Numbered from the stretch's first letter, positions 13,228 through 21,518 are shown. The stretch: DNA of 22,239 bases from Lachnospiraceae bacterium UBA1712 (GCA_002317175.1 DCJA01000031.1:20289-42527); one strand, 5' to 3'. Program-made: numbers and translations. The notes: generated by a model not told the origin, from the sequence alone.

Positions 13228-13254
13228 CCTTATTAGGAATTAATCTTAATAAGG
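13228..13254. promoter_or_regulatory. Palindrome, probable PerR/Fur-family operator
   Basis: CCTTATTA (13228-13235) and TAATAAGG (13247-13254) are perfect inverted repeats with an AT-rich spacer of 11 bases. They lie between the -10 box and the gene and cover the transcription start and part of the ribosome site. AT-rich TTAT/ATAA arms are typical of PerR boxes, although spacing differs from the Bacillus 7-1-7 box. Autoregulation is the natural reading. Confidence 0.5.
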
Positions 13255-13260
13255 AGAAAC

Positions 13261-13656
13261 ATGGAAAGACGTAATACAATCCAGAGAGATATGGTGCTTA
13301 ATGCTGTCAGAAGCTTATGTAATCATGCGACAGCAGATGAAATATATGAATATATCATCAAAGAGCATCCTTCTATCAGCAAAGGAACTGTATATAGAAA
13401 TCTTGGTATTTTAGCTAAAGATGGTGAGATCAGACAGATTGATATTCCAGGCGGTCCATCCGCATTTGACCATAATACTACAGAGCATTTTCATGTGAGA
13501 TGTGTTAAATGCCACAAGGTATTTGATGTTGACACAGAGCATGTACCAGATATAAGACATTTTGTTAGTGACGACCATGGTATTACTTTATTAGCTTATG
13601 ACATAATGTTTACAGGAATCTGTAAGAGCTGTAATAAGGAGGCACATAATGGATAA
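13261..13656 (+). CDS. perR: PerR-type peroxide-sensing Fur-family repressor
   Basis: A 131-residue Fur-family regulator. The residues aligning with the five ligands of the Bacillus PerR regulatory Fe/Mn site are all present: H22 (in HATADEIY), D70, H76 and H78 (EHFHVRC) and D89 (VFD). The structural zinc site is C81xxC84 with C121xxC124. The winged-helix recognition region is about residues 38-50 (SISKGTVYRNL). In PerR, peroxide oxidises the His ligands and releases the DNA. This supports PerR over Fur or Zur; the assignment is based on ligand positions, not on a search. AAGGAGAAAC-ATG is a good start. Its stop overlaps the start of the rubredoxin/rubrerythrin gene by eight bases, so they are expressed together, as in other anaerobes. 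Confidence 0.9.
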   Translation: MERRNTIQRDMVLNAVRSLCNHATADEIYEYIIKEHPSISKGTVYRNLGILAKDGEIRQIDIPGGPSAFDHNTTEHFHVRCVKCHKVFDVDTEHVPDIRHFVSDDHGITLLAYDIMFTGICKSCNKEAHNG

Positions 13657-14890
13657 GAAAGCGATGTATAAACTTAGCTATGGATTGTTTGTACTTAGTG
13701 CCAGGGATGGGGCAAAGGACAACGCCTGCATTATCAACACAGCAATTCAGGCAGCTTCAACTCCGAATCAGTTAAGTGTATGTGTAAATAAAGCCAATTA
13801 TACACATGACATGATTATGAAGACAGGAGCATTTACAGTATCTATACTTAGCCAGAATGCAAGCTTTGATTTGTTCAAGAGATTTGGTTTCCAGTCAGGA
13901 AGAGATGTGGACAAATTCGAGGGATTTGAAGCAGCTAAGCGTGGAGCAAATGATATCTACTATGTAACAGAAGGTAGCAATGCTTATATTTCTGTTAAAG
14001 TAGATAAGACAGAAGATCTTGGATCTCATACAATGTTTGTTGGTGAGATTACAGATATGGAAGTATTGAGTGAGGATAGCTCAGTTACCTATGAGTATTA
14101 CCTTAACAATATTAAACCAAAGCCGGAAGCAGTAGCTACTACACCGGATGGCCAGACAGTATGGCGTTGTAAGATTTGCGGATATGAATATGTTGGAGAG
14201 GAGCTTCCAGACGATTTTATTTGTCCAATCTGCAAACATCCAGCTTCAGACTTTGAGAAAATAACATCTAAAAATGAAAAAACAATTCAGGAGGAAAAAA
14301 AGATGGCAAAATGGGTATGTCCAGTATGTGGTTACATTCATGAAGGAGATGCAGCTCCTGCAGAGTGTCCAGTATGTCACGTAAGTGGTGAGAAATTTAC
14401 AAAGGTTGAAGGTGAGCTTAAGCTTGCTGCAGAGCATGAATATGGTATTTATGCAAAGACAGTTAAGAATAACGCTGATATCAGCGAAGAAGATAAGAAG
14501 TATATCTTCGAGCAGTTAATGGCAAACTTCAATGGTGAGTGTTCAGAAGTAGGTATGTATCTTTGCATGGCTAGAATCGCTCATAGAGAAGGATATCCAG
14601 AAATTGGTCTCTACTGGGAGAAGGCAGCTTACGAAGAAGCAGAGCATGCTGCAAAGTTTGCTGAGTTATTAGGATCAGATCTTGAGCCAAACATGAAGGC
14701 AACAACAAAGGATAATCTTGCTTGGAGAGTTGATTGTGAGTTTGGAGCTACAAAGGGTAAGTTTGATCTTGCTGCTTGTGCTAAGAAGAACGGCCTTGAT
14801 GCAATCCATGACACAGTTCATGAGATGGCTCGTGATGAGGCTAGACATGGCAAGGCTCTTAAGGGAATGCTTGACAGATACTTTGGTTAA
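13649..14890 (+). CDS. Flavin reductase-rubredoxin-reverse rubrerythrin fusion (peroxide reductase)
   Basis: A 413-residue multidomain protein. Residues 1-160 form an FMN flavin-reductase-like domain (KLSYGLFVLSARDG near the start, HTMFVGEITD at 127-136). Residues 171-206 are a rubredoxin (C174xxC177, C192xxC195). These two together are the known high-molecular-weight rubredoxin (Hrb). Residues 219-250 are a second, short rubredoxin-type site (C224xxC227, C240xxC243), followed at 262-413 by a ferritin-like diiron domain with E300, E329-E332/H333 (EEAEH) and E397/H400 (EARH); that is a reverse-type rubrerythrin. Electrons would pass from the flavin through the rubredoxins to the diiron centre, reducing peroxide to water. 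AAGGAGG precedes the ATG. The 203-221 junction is encoded by DNA that looks like a former intergenic gap. Confidence 0.85.
   Translation: MDKKAMYKLSYGLFVLSARDGAKDNACIINTAIQAASTPNQLSVCVNKANYTHDMIMKTGAFTVSILSQNASFDLFKRFGFQSGRDVDKFEGFEAAKRGANDIYYVTEGSNAYISVKVDKTEDLGSHTMFVGEITDMEVLSEDSSVTYEYYLNNIKPKPEAVATTPDGQTVWRCKICGYEYVGEELPDDFICPICKHPASDFEKITSKNEKTIQEEKKMAKWVCPVCGYIHEGDAAPAECPVCHVSGEKFTKVEGELKLAAEHEYGIYAKTVKNNADISEEDKKYIFEQLMANFNGECSEVGMYLCMARIAHREGYPEIGLYWEKAAYEEAEHAAKFAELLGSDLEPNMKATTKDNLAWRVDCEFGATKGKFDLAACAKKNGLDAIHDTVHEMARDEARHGKALKGMLDRYFG
14289..14305 (+). promoter_or_regulatory. Internal ribosome site and ATG for the rubrerythrin half
   Basis: A perfect AGGAGG (14289-14294), eight bases, then ATG (14303-14305), in frame with the fusion at M219. 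This could give an independent 195-residue reverse rubrerythrin (MAKWVCPVCGY start) as well as the full-length protein. Confidence 0.65.
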
Positions 14891-14910
14891 TTAATATAGT
14901 CTAAATAGCA

Positions 14911-14941
14911 AAAAGCGGATGGCATAAGTCATCCGCTTTTT
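14911..14941. terminator. Bidirectional intrinsic terminator
   Basis: AAAAGCGGATG (14911-14921) pairs perfectly with CATCCGCTTTT (14930-14940) around an eight-base loop. There are A-runs on the left and T-runs on the right, so it can end both the perR operon (plus) and the lipoprotein gene at 15017 (minus). Confidence 0.9.
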
Positions 14942-15016
14942 ATATGTTTGTCTAGTGGCAGAAGTATTCATTTATTCATACATGAAGAATAATTAATACT
15001 TATTTTCGAAATGTGC

Positions 15017-15820
15017 TTATTCTTCTATAGCATAGAAATTGCTTAAAATGTCATCGCATTCATTTTCCTGCCATGTACAAGTGGTAATGCAAAGTACATA
15101 AGCTCCATTCTTAACGACAACAAGTTTTTCATAAACCTTAACACCGCTATACTCAGCAGATATTTCAAGAGATCCATGAGTCTTGCCGGCGAGCTCAATC
15201 TCTGTTTGGTTAGATGTAACCTTTTCAAGACCCATAGATTCAAGCATTTCTGTTACCTGAGGATCACTAAGCTCTATATACTGTTTTTCATCAATAAGCA
15301 TTGCGCCACCCGTAAGCTTTTCAATACCTACATTGACGGTATCCAACTGATTGCTATGTGTAGCAACCATGTCAGTGATTACGGCTCCGCTTTCAAACAC
15401 AGAAGCGAACTTTTCAGCAACCATGTCTGCTGCAAGCTGGTTACGAGCTAAGATTTGCTCTTCAGTTTCAAATGTCCAGTTCTCATCAAGTTTGCACCCG
15501 ATAGCAAAATATGCATTTTCATACTGATTATCTTTGCTTACACCCATGCTTATTGCATTATCACCGCTTTCATCATCTGATGCTTCGGTGGTATCATCCG
15601 AAACCTCAGTAGCTTCTGTTTCATCAGTTGTTTCAGCTTCCTCAATTACTTCCGGTGTTACTTCTTCAGTTGCTTCAGTAACCTCTTCAAGATCTTCGCC
15701 TGTCTGTGCTTCTTCAACAGTGCTTTTGATTTCACCAGTAACATCTGCATCTGTTCCACATGCGACTAATATGGTCGCAACAGAAAGTGCGCATAAAAGT
15801 GTGATAAATTTCTTTTTCAT
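15017..15820 (-). CDS. Lipoprotein with acidic linker, unknown C-terminal domain
   Basis: A 267-residue lipoprotein. The start is at 15820 (MKKKF), because GAGGGA lies just before it; the ATG four codons earlier has no ribosome site. The signal peptide ends in lipobox LVAC with Cys21. A long low-complexity linker of Glu, Thr, Val, Ser and Asp follows (about residues 30-90). The C-terminal domain of about 170 residues opens with YFAIGCKLDENWTFETEEQ and contains SGVKVYEKLVVVKNGAYVL, suggesting an alternating beta/helix fold; I cannot name a family. It is exported and tethered at the membrane. Its neighbours are on the other strand on both sides, so it is monocistronic, with terminator 14911-14941 behind it. 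Confidence 0.75.
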   Translation of the reverse strand: MKKKFITLLCALSVATILVACGTDADVTGEIKSTVEEAQTGEDLEEVTEATEEVTPEVIEEAETTDETEATEVSDDTTEASDDESGDNAISMGVSKDNQYENAYFAIGCKLDENWTFETEEQILARNQLAADMVAEKFASVFESGAVITDMVATHSNQLDTVNVGIEKLTGGAMLIDEKQYIELSDPQVTEMLESMGLEKVTSNQTEIELAGKTHGSLEISAEYSGVKVYEKLVVVKNGAYVLCITTCTWQENECDDILSNFYAIEE

Positions 15821-15913
15821 AATGTCCCTCATTTTTAACTATAGTAATTTTAATATGGTTATATAAAACTTCTACACTTTACCATGATTTTGCAATCTAG
15901 ACAAGTAAAGTTC

Positions 15914-15955
15914 TTCTTTTAAGCTGTAAAATGTGTTCTTTTAGGTCATAAGATG
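15914..15955. repeat. Imperfect direct repeat in a divergent promoter region
   Basis: TTCTTTTAAGCTGTAAAATG (15914-15933) and TTCTTTTAGGTCATAAGATG (15936-15955) match at 15 of 20 positions with a period of 22 bases, about two helical turns. They lie between the divergent lipoprotein and epimerase-TPR genes, so a regulator binding one face of the DNA is possible. Confidence 0.35.
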
Positions 15956-15987
15956 ATAATATTAGTCCATATGATTGAGGTGATAAT

Positions 15988-17688
15988 ATGAAGATTCTAG
16001 TTATTGGCGGAAGTTATTTCCTTGGAAAAGCATTTGTTAATAAAGCGAAGGACCTGCATGAACTGACAGTTTTTAATCGCGGTAATAGACCACTTAATCT
16101 TTCAGGTGTAGAAGAGGTTATAGGAGACAGAACTGTCCATGATTCCTTATTGCCTTTGGCGGGCAGAAGTTTTGACGCAGTAGTTGATTTTTGCGCTTAC
16201 TCAAAGGGAGATATAGAGTCAGTATACAAGGCGCTTTCTGGACAGTTTAAACAGTATATATTTATCAGCACCTGCGATATATATCAGCGCGGACTGGGAA
16301 GAATGCTTGATGAGACTGCTCCTTTGGAGATAAGGGATTTTGGTGGGGAAGCCGGTGCGTATATTATGGGTAAGGTTGATCTCGAACAGGAATTACTGTT
16401 ATGCGCCAATAAGTATGCCAATGCTTGGACTTCTATAAGGCCGGCATTTATCTATGGTCCTGATAATTATGCTCCAAGAGAATCTATATATTTCACATGG
16501 ATATCACAGGCTGGACAGATTATTCATCCTCAGGATGCTAATGGTGAGTTCCAGATGACCTACGTGGAGGATGTGGCACTTGCAATTCACAATGCCATTG
16601 CCAATGAAAAGGCATATAATCAGGCATACAATCTGGCGCCAACCACTATGGAAAACTATGACAGCTTTGCGGACGCATTGTCAGTAGTGTTTAAGGGGGC
16701 TTTTGAGAAAGTTGCAGTGGATGTTCAGACAGTCAATGAGAAAGGGATACCTTTACCATTTCCATTAACAAAAGAAGAATCCAACTATTACGATGGAAGT
16801 AAGGCATTGGATCTCATCGGTCACTATACTACTCTGGCTGAGGGCTTAAAAAAGACCGCACCAATGAGCTACCAGGATTACATAGATGAAATAGAGAGGC
16901 TTTTTGACGAGAATAAGGCTAAAGAAGCAGAAGGTTTTATGCTCAGGGCACTTAATAAGGCGAGAGTAGAGAATAATATGGCTTTTGAGCTTCAGATGCT
17001 AAACGAACTGATTGGCTATTATAGGCAGACATCTGAAAAGGATAAACTTGTAGAGATAATGACGGCATCAATTGCTGTTGCGGATAAGATGGGACTTATG
17101 AGCAGCCAAGATGGAAAGGTAGCCTATGCAACCACAGCACTCAATGTGGCCAATGGCTACAGATCCATAGCTGATCTGGAAAACTCAAAGAAGTATTATG
17201 CTGTTGTTCAGTCTATATATGATGAGACTTTGGATAGTCATGATATGCTGCTGGCAGGCTTCTATAACAATATGAGCCTTTTTTATCAGGAGCATGGTGA
17301 TATTAAAGAGGCGATGGATTATCAGCTGAAGGCATTGGATATAGTAAGCTTCAATGAAGCGGGCTTTGAGACTGCAGTGACTTATGCCAATCTTGCCAAT
17401 ACAGCATTTCTGCTTGGCAATAAAACAGGTGACTACAGCAAATCGGAAGAGTATGCTAAGGAAGCTATCAGAAGATTTGAGGAAAGAAATCTCTATGACG
17501 CTCATTATTGTGCAGCCGTATCTGCTTTGGGTTTATGCCTATTTAATAAGAAAGAATATGAACAGGCCAGAGACCTTTTTCAAAAAGGAATGAATATTGT
17601 GGAGAATAGTCTCGGACAGAATTCGCAGTATCTGCGACTTAAAGAAAATCGAGACATGTGTATCAGCGCAATAGCTTCGTTACAATAA
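15988..17688 (+). CDS. NAD-dependent epimerase/dehydratase fused to TPR repeats
   Basis: A 566-residue two-part protein. Residues 1-295 are an extended short-chain dehydrogenase/reductase: nucleotide site GGSYFLG (7-13), YIFISTCDIY (90-99), catalytic-type Y125xxxK129 (YIMGK) and SIRPAFIYGP (149-158), as in UDP-sugar/NAD-dependent epimerases. Residues 300-566 are helical repeats with the tetratricopeptide pattern (for example the spans around KAKEAEGFMLRALNKA, DIKEAMDYQLKALDI, EQARDLFQKGMNIV), about five units, which normally bind other proteins. The family member would act on a nucleotide sugar or a related compound; this long TPR tail is unusual for it. GAGGTG (15977-15982) precedes the ATG. 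The next lipoprotein gene starts 30 bases downstream, followed by a pyridoxamine kinase, in one likely operon. Confidence 0.85.
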   Translation: MKILVIGGSYFLGKAFVNKAKDLHELTVFNRGNRPLNLSGVEEVIGDRTVHDSLLPLAGRSFDAVVDFCAYSKGDIESVYKALSGQFKQYIFISTCDIYQRGLGRMLDETAPLEIRDFGGEAGAYIMGKVDLEQELLLCANKYANAWTSIRPAFIYGPDNYAPRESIYFTWISQAGQIIHPQDANGEFQMTYVEDVALAIHNAIANEKAYNQAYNLAPTTMENYDSFADALSVVFKGAFEKVAVDVQTVNEKGIPLPFPLTKEESNYYDGSKALDLIGHYTTLAEGLKKTAPMSYQDYIDEIERLFDENKAKEAEGFMLRALNKARVENNMAFELQMLNELIGYYRQTSEKDKLVEIMTASIAVADKMGLMSSQDGKVAYATTALNVANGYRSIADLENSKKYYAVVQSIYDETLDSHDMLLAGFYNNMSLFYQEHGDIKEAMDYQLKALDIVSFNEAGFETAVTYANLANTAFLLGNKTGDYSKSEEYAKEAIRRFEERNLYDAHYCAAVSALGLCLFNKKEYEQARDLFQKGMNIVENSLGQNSQYLRLKENRDMCISAIASLQ

Positions 17689-17718
17689 ATAGATAATGGA
17701 TATATGGGGAGATGTTTT

Positions 17719-19476
17719 ATGAAAAAGAAAAATACAATTTCATTTATTATTGCAGTACTGCTGGTTATGACAGTTCTGTCAGCCTGTGGAAAGCCAGATG
17801 CTACGACTGAAGCTTCAAATCAGACAGCAACAGTAACGGATTCTGGGAATTCAATGTCTGAAGTGGAACAGACCAAAGTGGAAGCAGATGAGCAGTTCGA
17901 GGAGGATGATAGTCAGACTTCTGATAAGGAAACAGCTACGGAGAGTCTGTCAGCTGTCTTTCCTGGTGAAACAAAACTGACAGAAGAGGTATTTGATTAT
18001 CTGGCTAGTGAAGACTGGCAGAAAGCTTACAGACAACTTCTGGATGACACATTTATTGATGAGAATAATCCTGGATACAGCGATTATTATCTGCAAAGTT
18101 ACGGAATATATGATGTGGATAAGGATGGAATTCCAGAGCTACTGATTACAACAGGAACCTGTGAGGCGGACTATGTTACTTCGGTATACTGTTATATTGA
18201 CGGACAGGTAAAAGCGCTGTCTGAGCTTGGAAGCGGACATACTCAGTTTTACACATATCCTGATGATAATGGAATAATCCAGTATATTGCTCATATGGGT
18301 TATGGATATGCAGTAAGATACACACTTAAGGATGGGGAACTAATAGAAGATGAGGATGCTCTTCTCGAGGATGATCTTAATGAGAGACTTCAAGTGGATG
18401 CTGATGCAGAATATGTTTCGGTGAGCTCAGTTGTGGAAGGAGCTATACCAATAGGATCATGCTCACTTCTATATACATATGGATTACTTGGCTATGAGAG
18501 CAGAATAGTAACTGACAGCGAAATCAGCCATGATAATTTTGTTAAAAGAATAGACGCAATTACAAGTCTGAAGGACAGCTTCTTTGCTGTTTATCCTATG
18601 GAGTACTGGAATAACAGCTCAATATTATCCAATGGAGAGAAGACTCTGATCCAAATATATGATGATCCTTCTTTGCTTGGATCGACCAATGGCGAAAGAG
18701 TCATTAAGGATCTTTACTATGGAGATTTTGATAATGATGGATACGAAGAATGTCTGGCAGTTCTTGAAGAGGGTGAATATGAGAATAAACTACTGATTCT
18801 CTTTACATATCAGAATGGCAGAATATACGGATATATCTCTAATATTATTTTCCATGCTGAAATCGAAATTGAAGATGATCAGATCTATGCATGCCAGGAT
18901 TATTATATCCAGAAGTTTGCATTTAACTATTGCATGAATCAGTGCGTGATTAATACATATTTGGTAGATAAGGCTCCACTTAGTGAAACAGCTAAGGATA
19001 CACTTGAATCATTCAGACAGGATTTACGTACAGATAAGGGCGAGCTTGGAGTACTGTTTATGGGTTGCACAGGTAACCTGTCAGGTTTATCCATGTCACA
19101 GCTTATTAAACAGACTGGCGAAAAGTATGCTGACGAGACATTTTTAACAGAACTGGATCGTTGTACAAAAATTCTTCAGCCAGGCGAAGAAGTATACCTT
19201 CTGATTCCAGCCAGCTCCAAGTATACTATTTCTGTATATGAGGTAATCTGGGGAGAACAAACAGCAGATGGTATGCCTCAACGAGGAGAATTGTTATATC
19301 AGGCAGAGCAGGGCGAAATGGTTATTGTCAGAGGTAATCAGAGCGATATAGTATCTAACATAGAGGTATCCATGAGGGCCAATGGTCAGGATCTGATATA
19401 CAGCCCTTCATTATCATTGGAAAATGGAAGAGTTCAGACACAGAATAAGGTTGTAGATATAACCAGATGGAATTAA
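17719..19476 (+). CDS. Large lipoprotein with calcium-loop-like motifs
   Basis: A 585-residue lipoprotein. The start at 17719 (MKKKN) is chosen over 17704 because GGGGAGA lies before it. The lipobox is LSAC with Cys23, followed by a Thr/Ser/Glu/Asp-rich linker to about residue 75. Two short D-x-D-x-D-G loops occur: DVDKDG (132-137, followed by IPELLITTG) and DFDNDG (336-341, followed by YEECLAVLE). These are the Asp-rich, calcium-coordinating loops seen in FG-GAP/VCBS-type and dockerin-like repeats, each followed by a hydrophobic strand. The remainder is not a family I know. The product is probably a surface-anchored beta-structured protein; binding or sensing roles are possible. It lies in the epimerase-TPR/pyridoxamine kinase operon. 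Confidence 0.7.
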   Translation: MKKKNTISFIIAVLLVMTVLSACGKPDATTEASNQTATVTDSGNSMSEVEQTKVEADEQFEEDDSQTSDKETATESLSAVFPGETKLTEEVFDYLASEDWQKAYRQLLDDTFIDENNPGYSDYYLQSYGIYDVDKDGIPELLITTGTCEADYVTSVYCYIDGQVKALSELGSGHTQFYTYPDDNGIIQYIAHMGYGYAVRYTLKDGELIEDEDALLEDDLNERLQVDADAEYVSVSSVVEGAIPIGSCSLLYTYGLLGYESRIVTDSEISHDNFVKRIDAITSLKDSFFAVYPMEYWNNSSILSNGEKTLIQIYDDPSLLGSTNGERVIKDLYYGDFDNDGYEECLAVLEEGEYENKLLILFTYQNGRIYGYISNIIFHAEIEIEDDQIYACQDYYIQKFAFNYCMNQCVINTYLVDKAPLSETAKDTLESFRQDLRTDKGELGVLFMGCTGNLSGLSMSQLIKQTGEKYADETFLTELDRCTKILQPGEEVYLLIPASSKYTISVYEVIWGEQTADGMPQRGELLYQAEQGEMVIVRGNQSDIVSNIEVSMRANGQDLIYSPSLSLENGRVQTQNKVVDITRWN

Positions 19477-19497
19477 ATTGTAGAGAAGGTAAAAGAC

Positions 19498-20361
19498 ATG
19501 AATAGAATAGCACTTATTAATGATTTATCTGGATTTGGCAAATGCTCATTAACAGCAGCTATTCCAGTAATATCAGCTATGGGTATACAGGCCTGTCCAC
19601 TTCCAACTGCTGTATTATCTGCGCAGACTGGATTTGATAGCTACTTTTTTGATGATTATACAGACCGTATGAATCAGTATACTGATGAATGGGTCAAATT
19701 GGGAGTAGAGTTTGACGGTATCTGTTCTGGATATTTGGGAAGTCCTCTCCAAATTGAGCATGTTCTGCGTATCTTGGAAAAATTTAAAACTGACAGGACG
19801 ATTTTTCTTGCAGATCCCGTGATGGGTGATAATGGTGAGTGTATAAAGACTTTTTCGGACGAATTACTTTATACCATGAAAGAACTGACCAAGAGAGCGG
19901 ATATTATTACTCCTAACCTTATGGAGTTATGTCTGTTGGCAGATGTTCAGTTCGATACGCTGGTAGCGAATAAGAATAATAGTGATTATCTGGACAGAAT
20001 ATCTGAGGTTGCCATGAAGGTTAAGGAAAACAGTCTTCAGAAACAGACTGTAATAGTAACAGGAATTATAAGAGGTACTTCCAATCTATCAATAGGTAAC
20101 CTGGTTGTTGAAGATAATGATTATTCATTTTTTGAAGGAGCATATACAGGTGAGAGTTTTTCGGGAACTGGAGACCTGTTTGCTTCTACTGTAATAGGAT
20201 CTGTTGTGAAAGGAAGCACTGCTGCAGAGGCAGTACAGCTGGCAATGCGATTTTTACAGCCAGCTATTGAAGAAGCCTCCAAAGAGCATATCCCAGGAGT
20301 TCATGGCGTATACTTTGAAAAATATCTTCCAGTTTTATGGAATGATGGAAATGGTAGATGA
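19498..20361 (+). CDS. Pyridoxamine/pyridoxal kinase
   Basis: A 287-residue ribokinase-fold kinase of the PdxK/PdxY type, which phosphorylates pyridoxal, pyridoxamine or pyridoxine in vitamin B6 salvage. Evidence: the start IALINDLSGFGKCSL; PTAVLSAQTGF (36-46), the vitamin-binding strand; DPVMGD (106-111); ITPNLMEL (137-144); and the ATP/anion-hole motif SGTGD (222-226) with catalytic D226. The TGF in the substrate strand and the length agree with PdxY-like kinases. A hydroxymethylpyrimidine kinase (ThiD) is the main alternative but usually has a different N-terminus. It lies 21 bases after the lipoprotein gene, ahead of a terminator. Why B6 salvage should be linked with that lipoprotein is not evident. 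Confidence 0.88.
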   Translation: MNRIALINDLSGFGKCSLTAAIPVISAMGIQACPLPTAVLSAQTGFDSYFFDDYTDRMNQYTDEWVKLGVEFDGICSGYLGSPLQIEHVLRILEKFKTDRTIFLADPVMGDNGECIKTFSDELLYTMKELTKRADIITPNLMELCLLADVQFDTLVANKNNSDYLDRISEVAMKVKENSLQKQTVIVTGIIRGTSNLSIGNLVVEDNDYSFFEGAYTGESFSGTGDLFASTVIGSVVKGSTAAEAVQLAMRFLQPAIEEASKEHIPGVHGVYFEKYLPVLWNDGNGR

Positions 20362-20367
20362 TAAATT

Positions 20368-20396
20368 AAGGACAGCTTGTGCTGTCCTTTGTTTGT
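20368..20396 (+). terminator. Intrinsic terminator
   Basis: AAGGACAGC (20368-20376) pairs perfectly with GCTGTCCTT (20381-20389) around TTGT, followed by a T-rich tail (TTTGTTTGT). It ends the epimerase-TPR/lipoprotein/kinase operon; it may also act on the converging EIIC gene. Confidence 0.8.
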
Positions 20397-20420
20397 ATAT
20401 ATAGATATTGCAATGTAACG

Positions 20421-21518
20421 TTATGAATTGAGAGCTGCTTCGATTTTTTTCTTCTGAAGCATAGTGAGTACGAAGCCAAGAATAAAGCCAAGAACCATTG
20501 AGAACAGGAAGGCTACAAAACCTGGGCCTACATAGGCTACACTTGTAAGAAAACTTGGAAATGCGAATGCGTTACAGTGGGTGCCAGCAGCTCCTGCAAG
20601 CATACCTCCGATTCCTCCAGCGATGCAGGCAGCAATCATAGGTCTTACGGCTGGAACATTTACACCAAACAGGGCTGGTTCAGTTACACCAAGGGCTGCT
20701 GTAAGTGACGCCTGAAATGCAACTGTTCTTTTTTCTTTATCCTTATATATAATGCCCATCGCCAGAGCAGCTCCGGATTGACCATATACGGCGGCTCCCA
20801 CAAGTGGCATTATCACATCATAGCCAGTGTTCGCAATATTACTTATGCTGATTGGAACTACTGACCAGTGAGCACCGACTACTACCATTGGCTGCATTAA
20901 AAATCCCATAAAGCCGCCAGCTGCAACAGCGTTCCAGTTATATATAGAAAAGAAGATTGCAGTTAATACATTTCCGATCCAGGAACCAATTGGTCCAAAA
21001 AGAAGGAAAGTAAATGGAAGTACAATCGCACAGCAGATTATTGGCTTCATAAATCCCCTGATTGAATCAGGAAGCTTCTCGCAGGGTTTCTCAACAAAAT
21101 ACAGAAGACCAATTGCCATTATTACTGGAATGACACTTGAATGATATATAGTAGAAGGAATTGTAATTCCAAAGAAGCTTAGTGTCTCTGTTCCGCCCTC
21201 GATAATAGAGTTTAACTGTGGATACAGCATGGTGGTTGGAATAAGCAGGGCTATAAAAGGATCAGTTTTCCACTGCTTTGCGGTTGTAATGGCAAGGGCA
21301 AATGGTAAAAAGTAAAAAAAACCATCTGACATGGCATAGAAAATTTGATATACTCCGCTCTGCTCTGAAAGAATTCCAAATGTTGCCAATAGAACGATTA
21401 CGCTTTTGATAATACTTGCGGCAGTGAGATAACTTAATATAGGAAAAAATATTCCAGAAATCTGATCTATTATAGTGTTATACACACTTTTTTTCTTTGA
21501 AGCAGCTACTTCAGTCAT
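20421..21518 (-). CDS. Stand-alone PTS EIIC (glucose/beta-glucoside superfamily)
   Basis: A 365-residue membrane permease of the phosphotransferase system, which moves a sugar across the membrane while it is phosphorylated. I start at 21518 (MTEVAASKKK), where GGAGG lies before the ATG; the frame runs on upstream without one. It has about ten membrane helices. Key segments are the AAGGFMGFLMQPMVVVGAHW loop and ALGVTEPALFGVN (the G-x-TEP signature of glucose-family EIIC with its catalytic Glu), then the C-terminal CNAFAFPS and LGFILGFVLT. It is the EIIC domain alone: EIIA and EIIB, fused in BglF-type permeases, are absent here, so they must be supplied by other genes. The sugar is not clear. 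Confidence 0.85.
   Translation of the reverse strand: MTEVAASKKKSVYNTIIDQISGIFFPILSYLTAASIIKSVIVLLATFGILSEQSGVYQIFYAMSDGFFYFLPFALAITTAKQWKTDPFIALLIPTTMLYPQLNSIIEGGTETLSFFGITIPSTIYHSSVIPVIMAIGLLYFVEKPCEKLPDSIRGFMKPIICCAIVLPFTFLLFGPIGSWIGNVLTAIFFSIYNWNAVAAGGFMGFLMQPMVVVGAHWSVVPISISNIANTGYDVIMPLVGAAVYGQSGAALAMGIIYKDKEKRTVAFQASLTAALGVTEPALFGVNVPAVRPMIAACIAGGIGGMLAGAAGTHCNAFAFPSFLTSVAYVGPGFVAFLFSMVLGFILGFVLTMLQKKKIEAALNS

Noticed and set aside
15534..15866. Plus-strand frame of 110 codons over the lipoprotein
   Set aside because: It is the antisense of the repetitive Glu/Thr linker, giving a Ser/Val-rich artefact. The minus-strand lipoprotein has lipobox and ribosome site.
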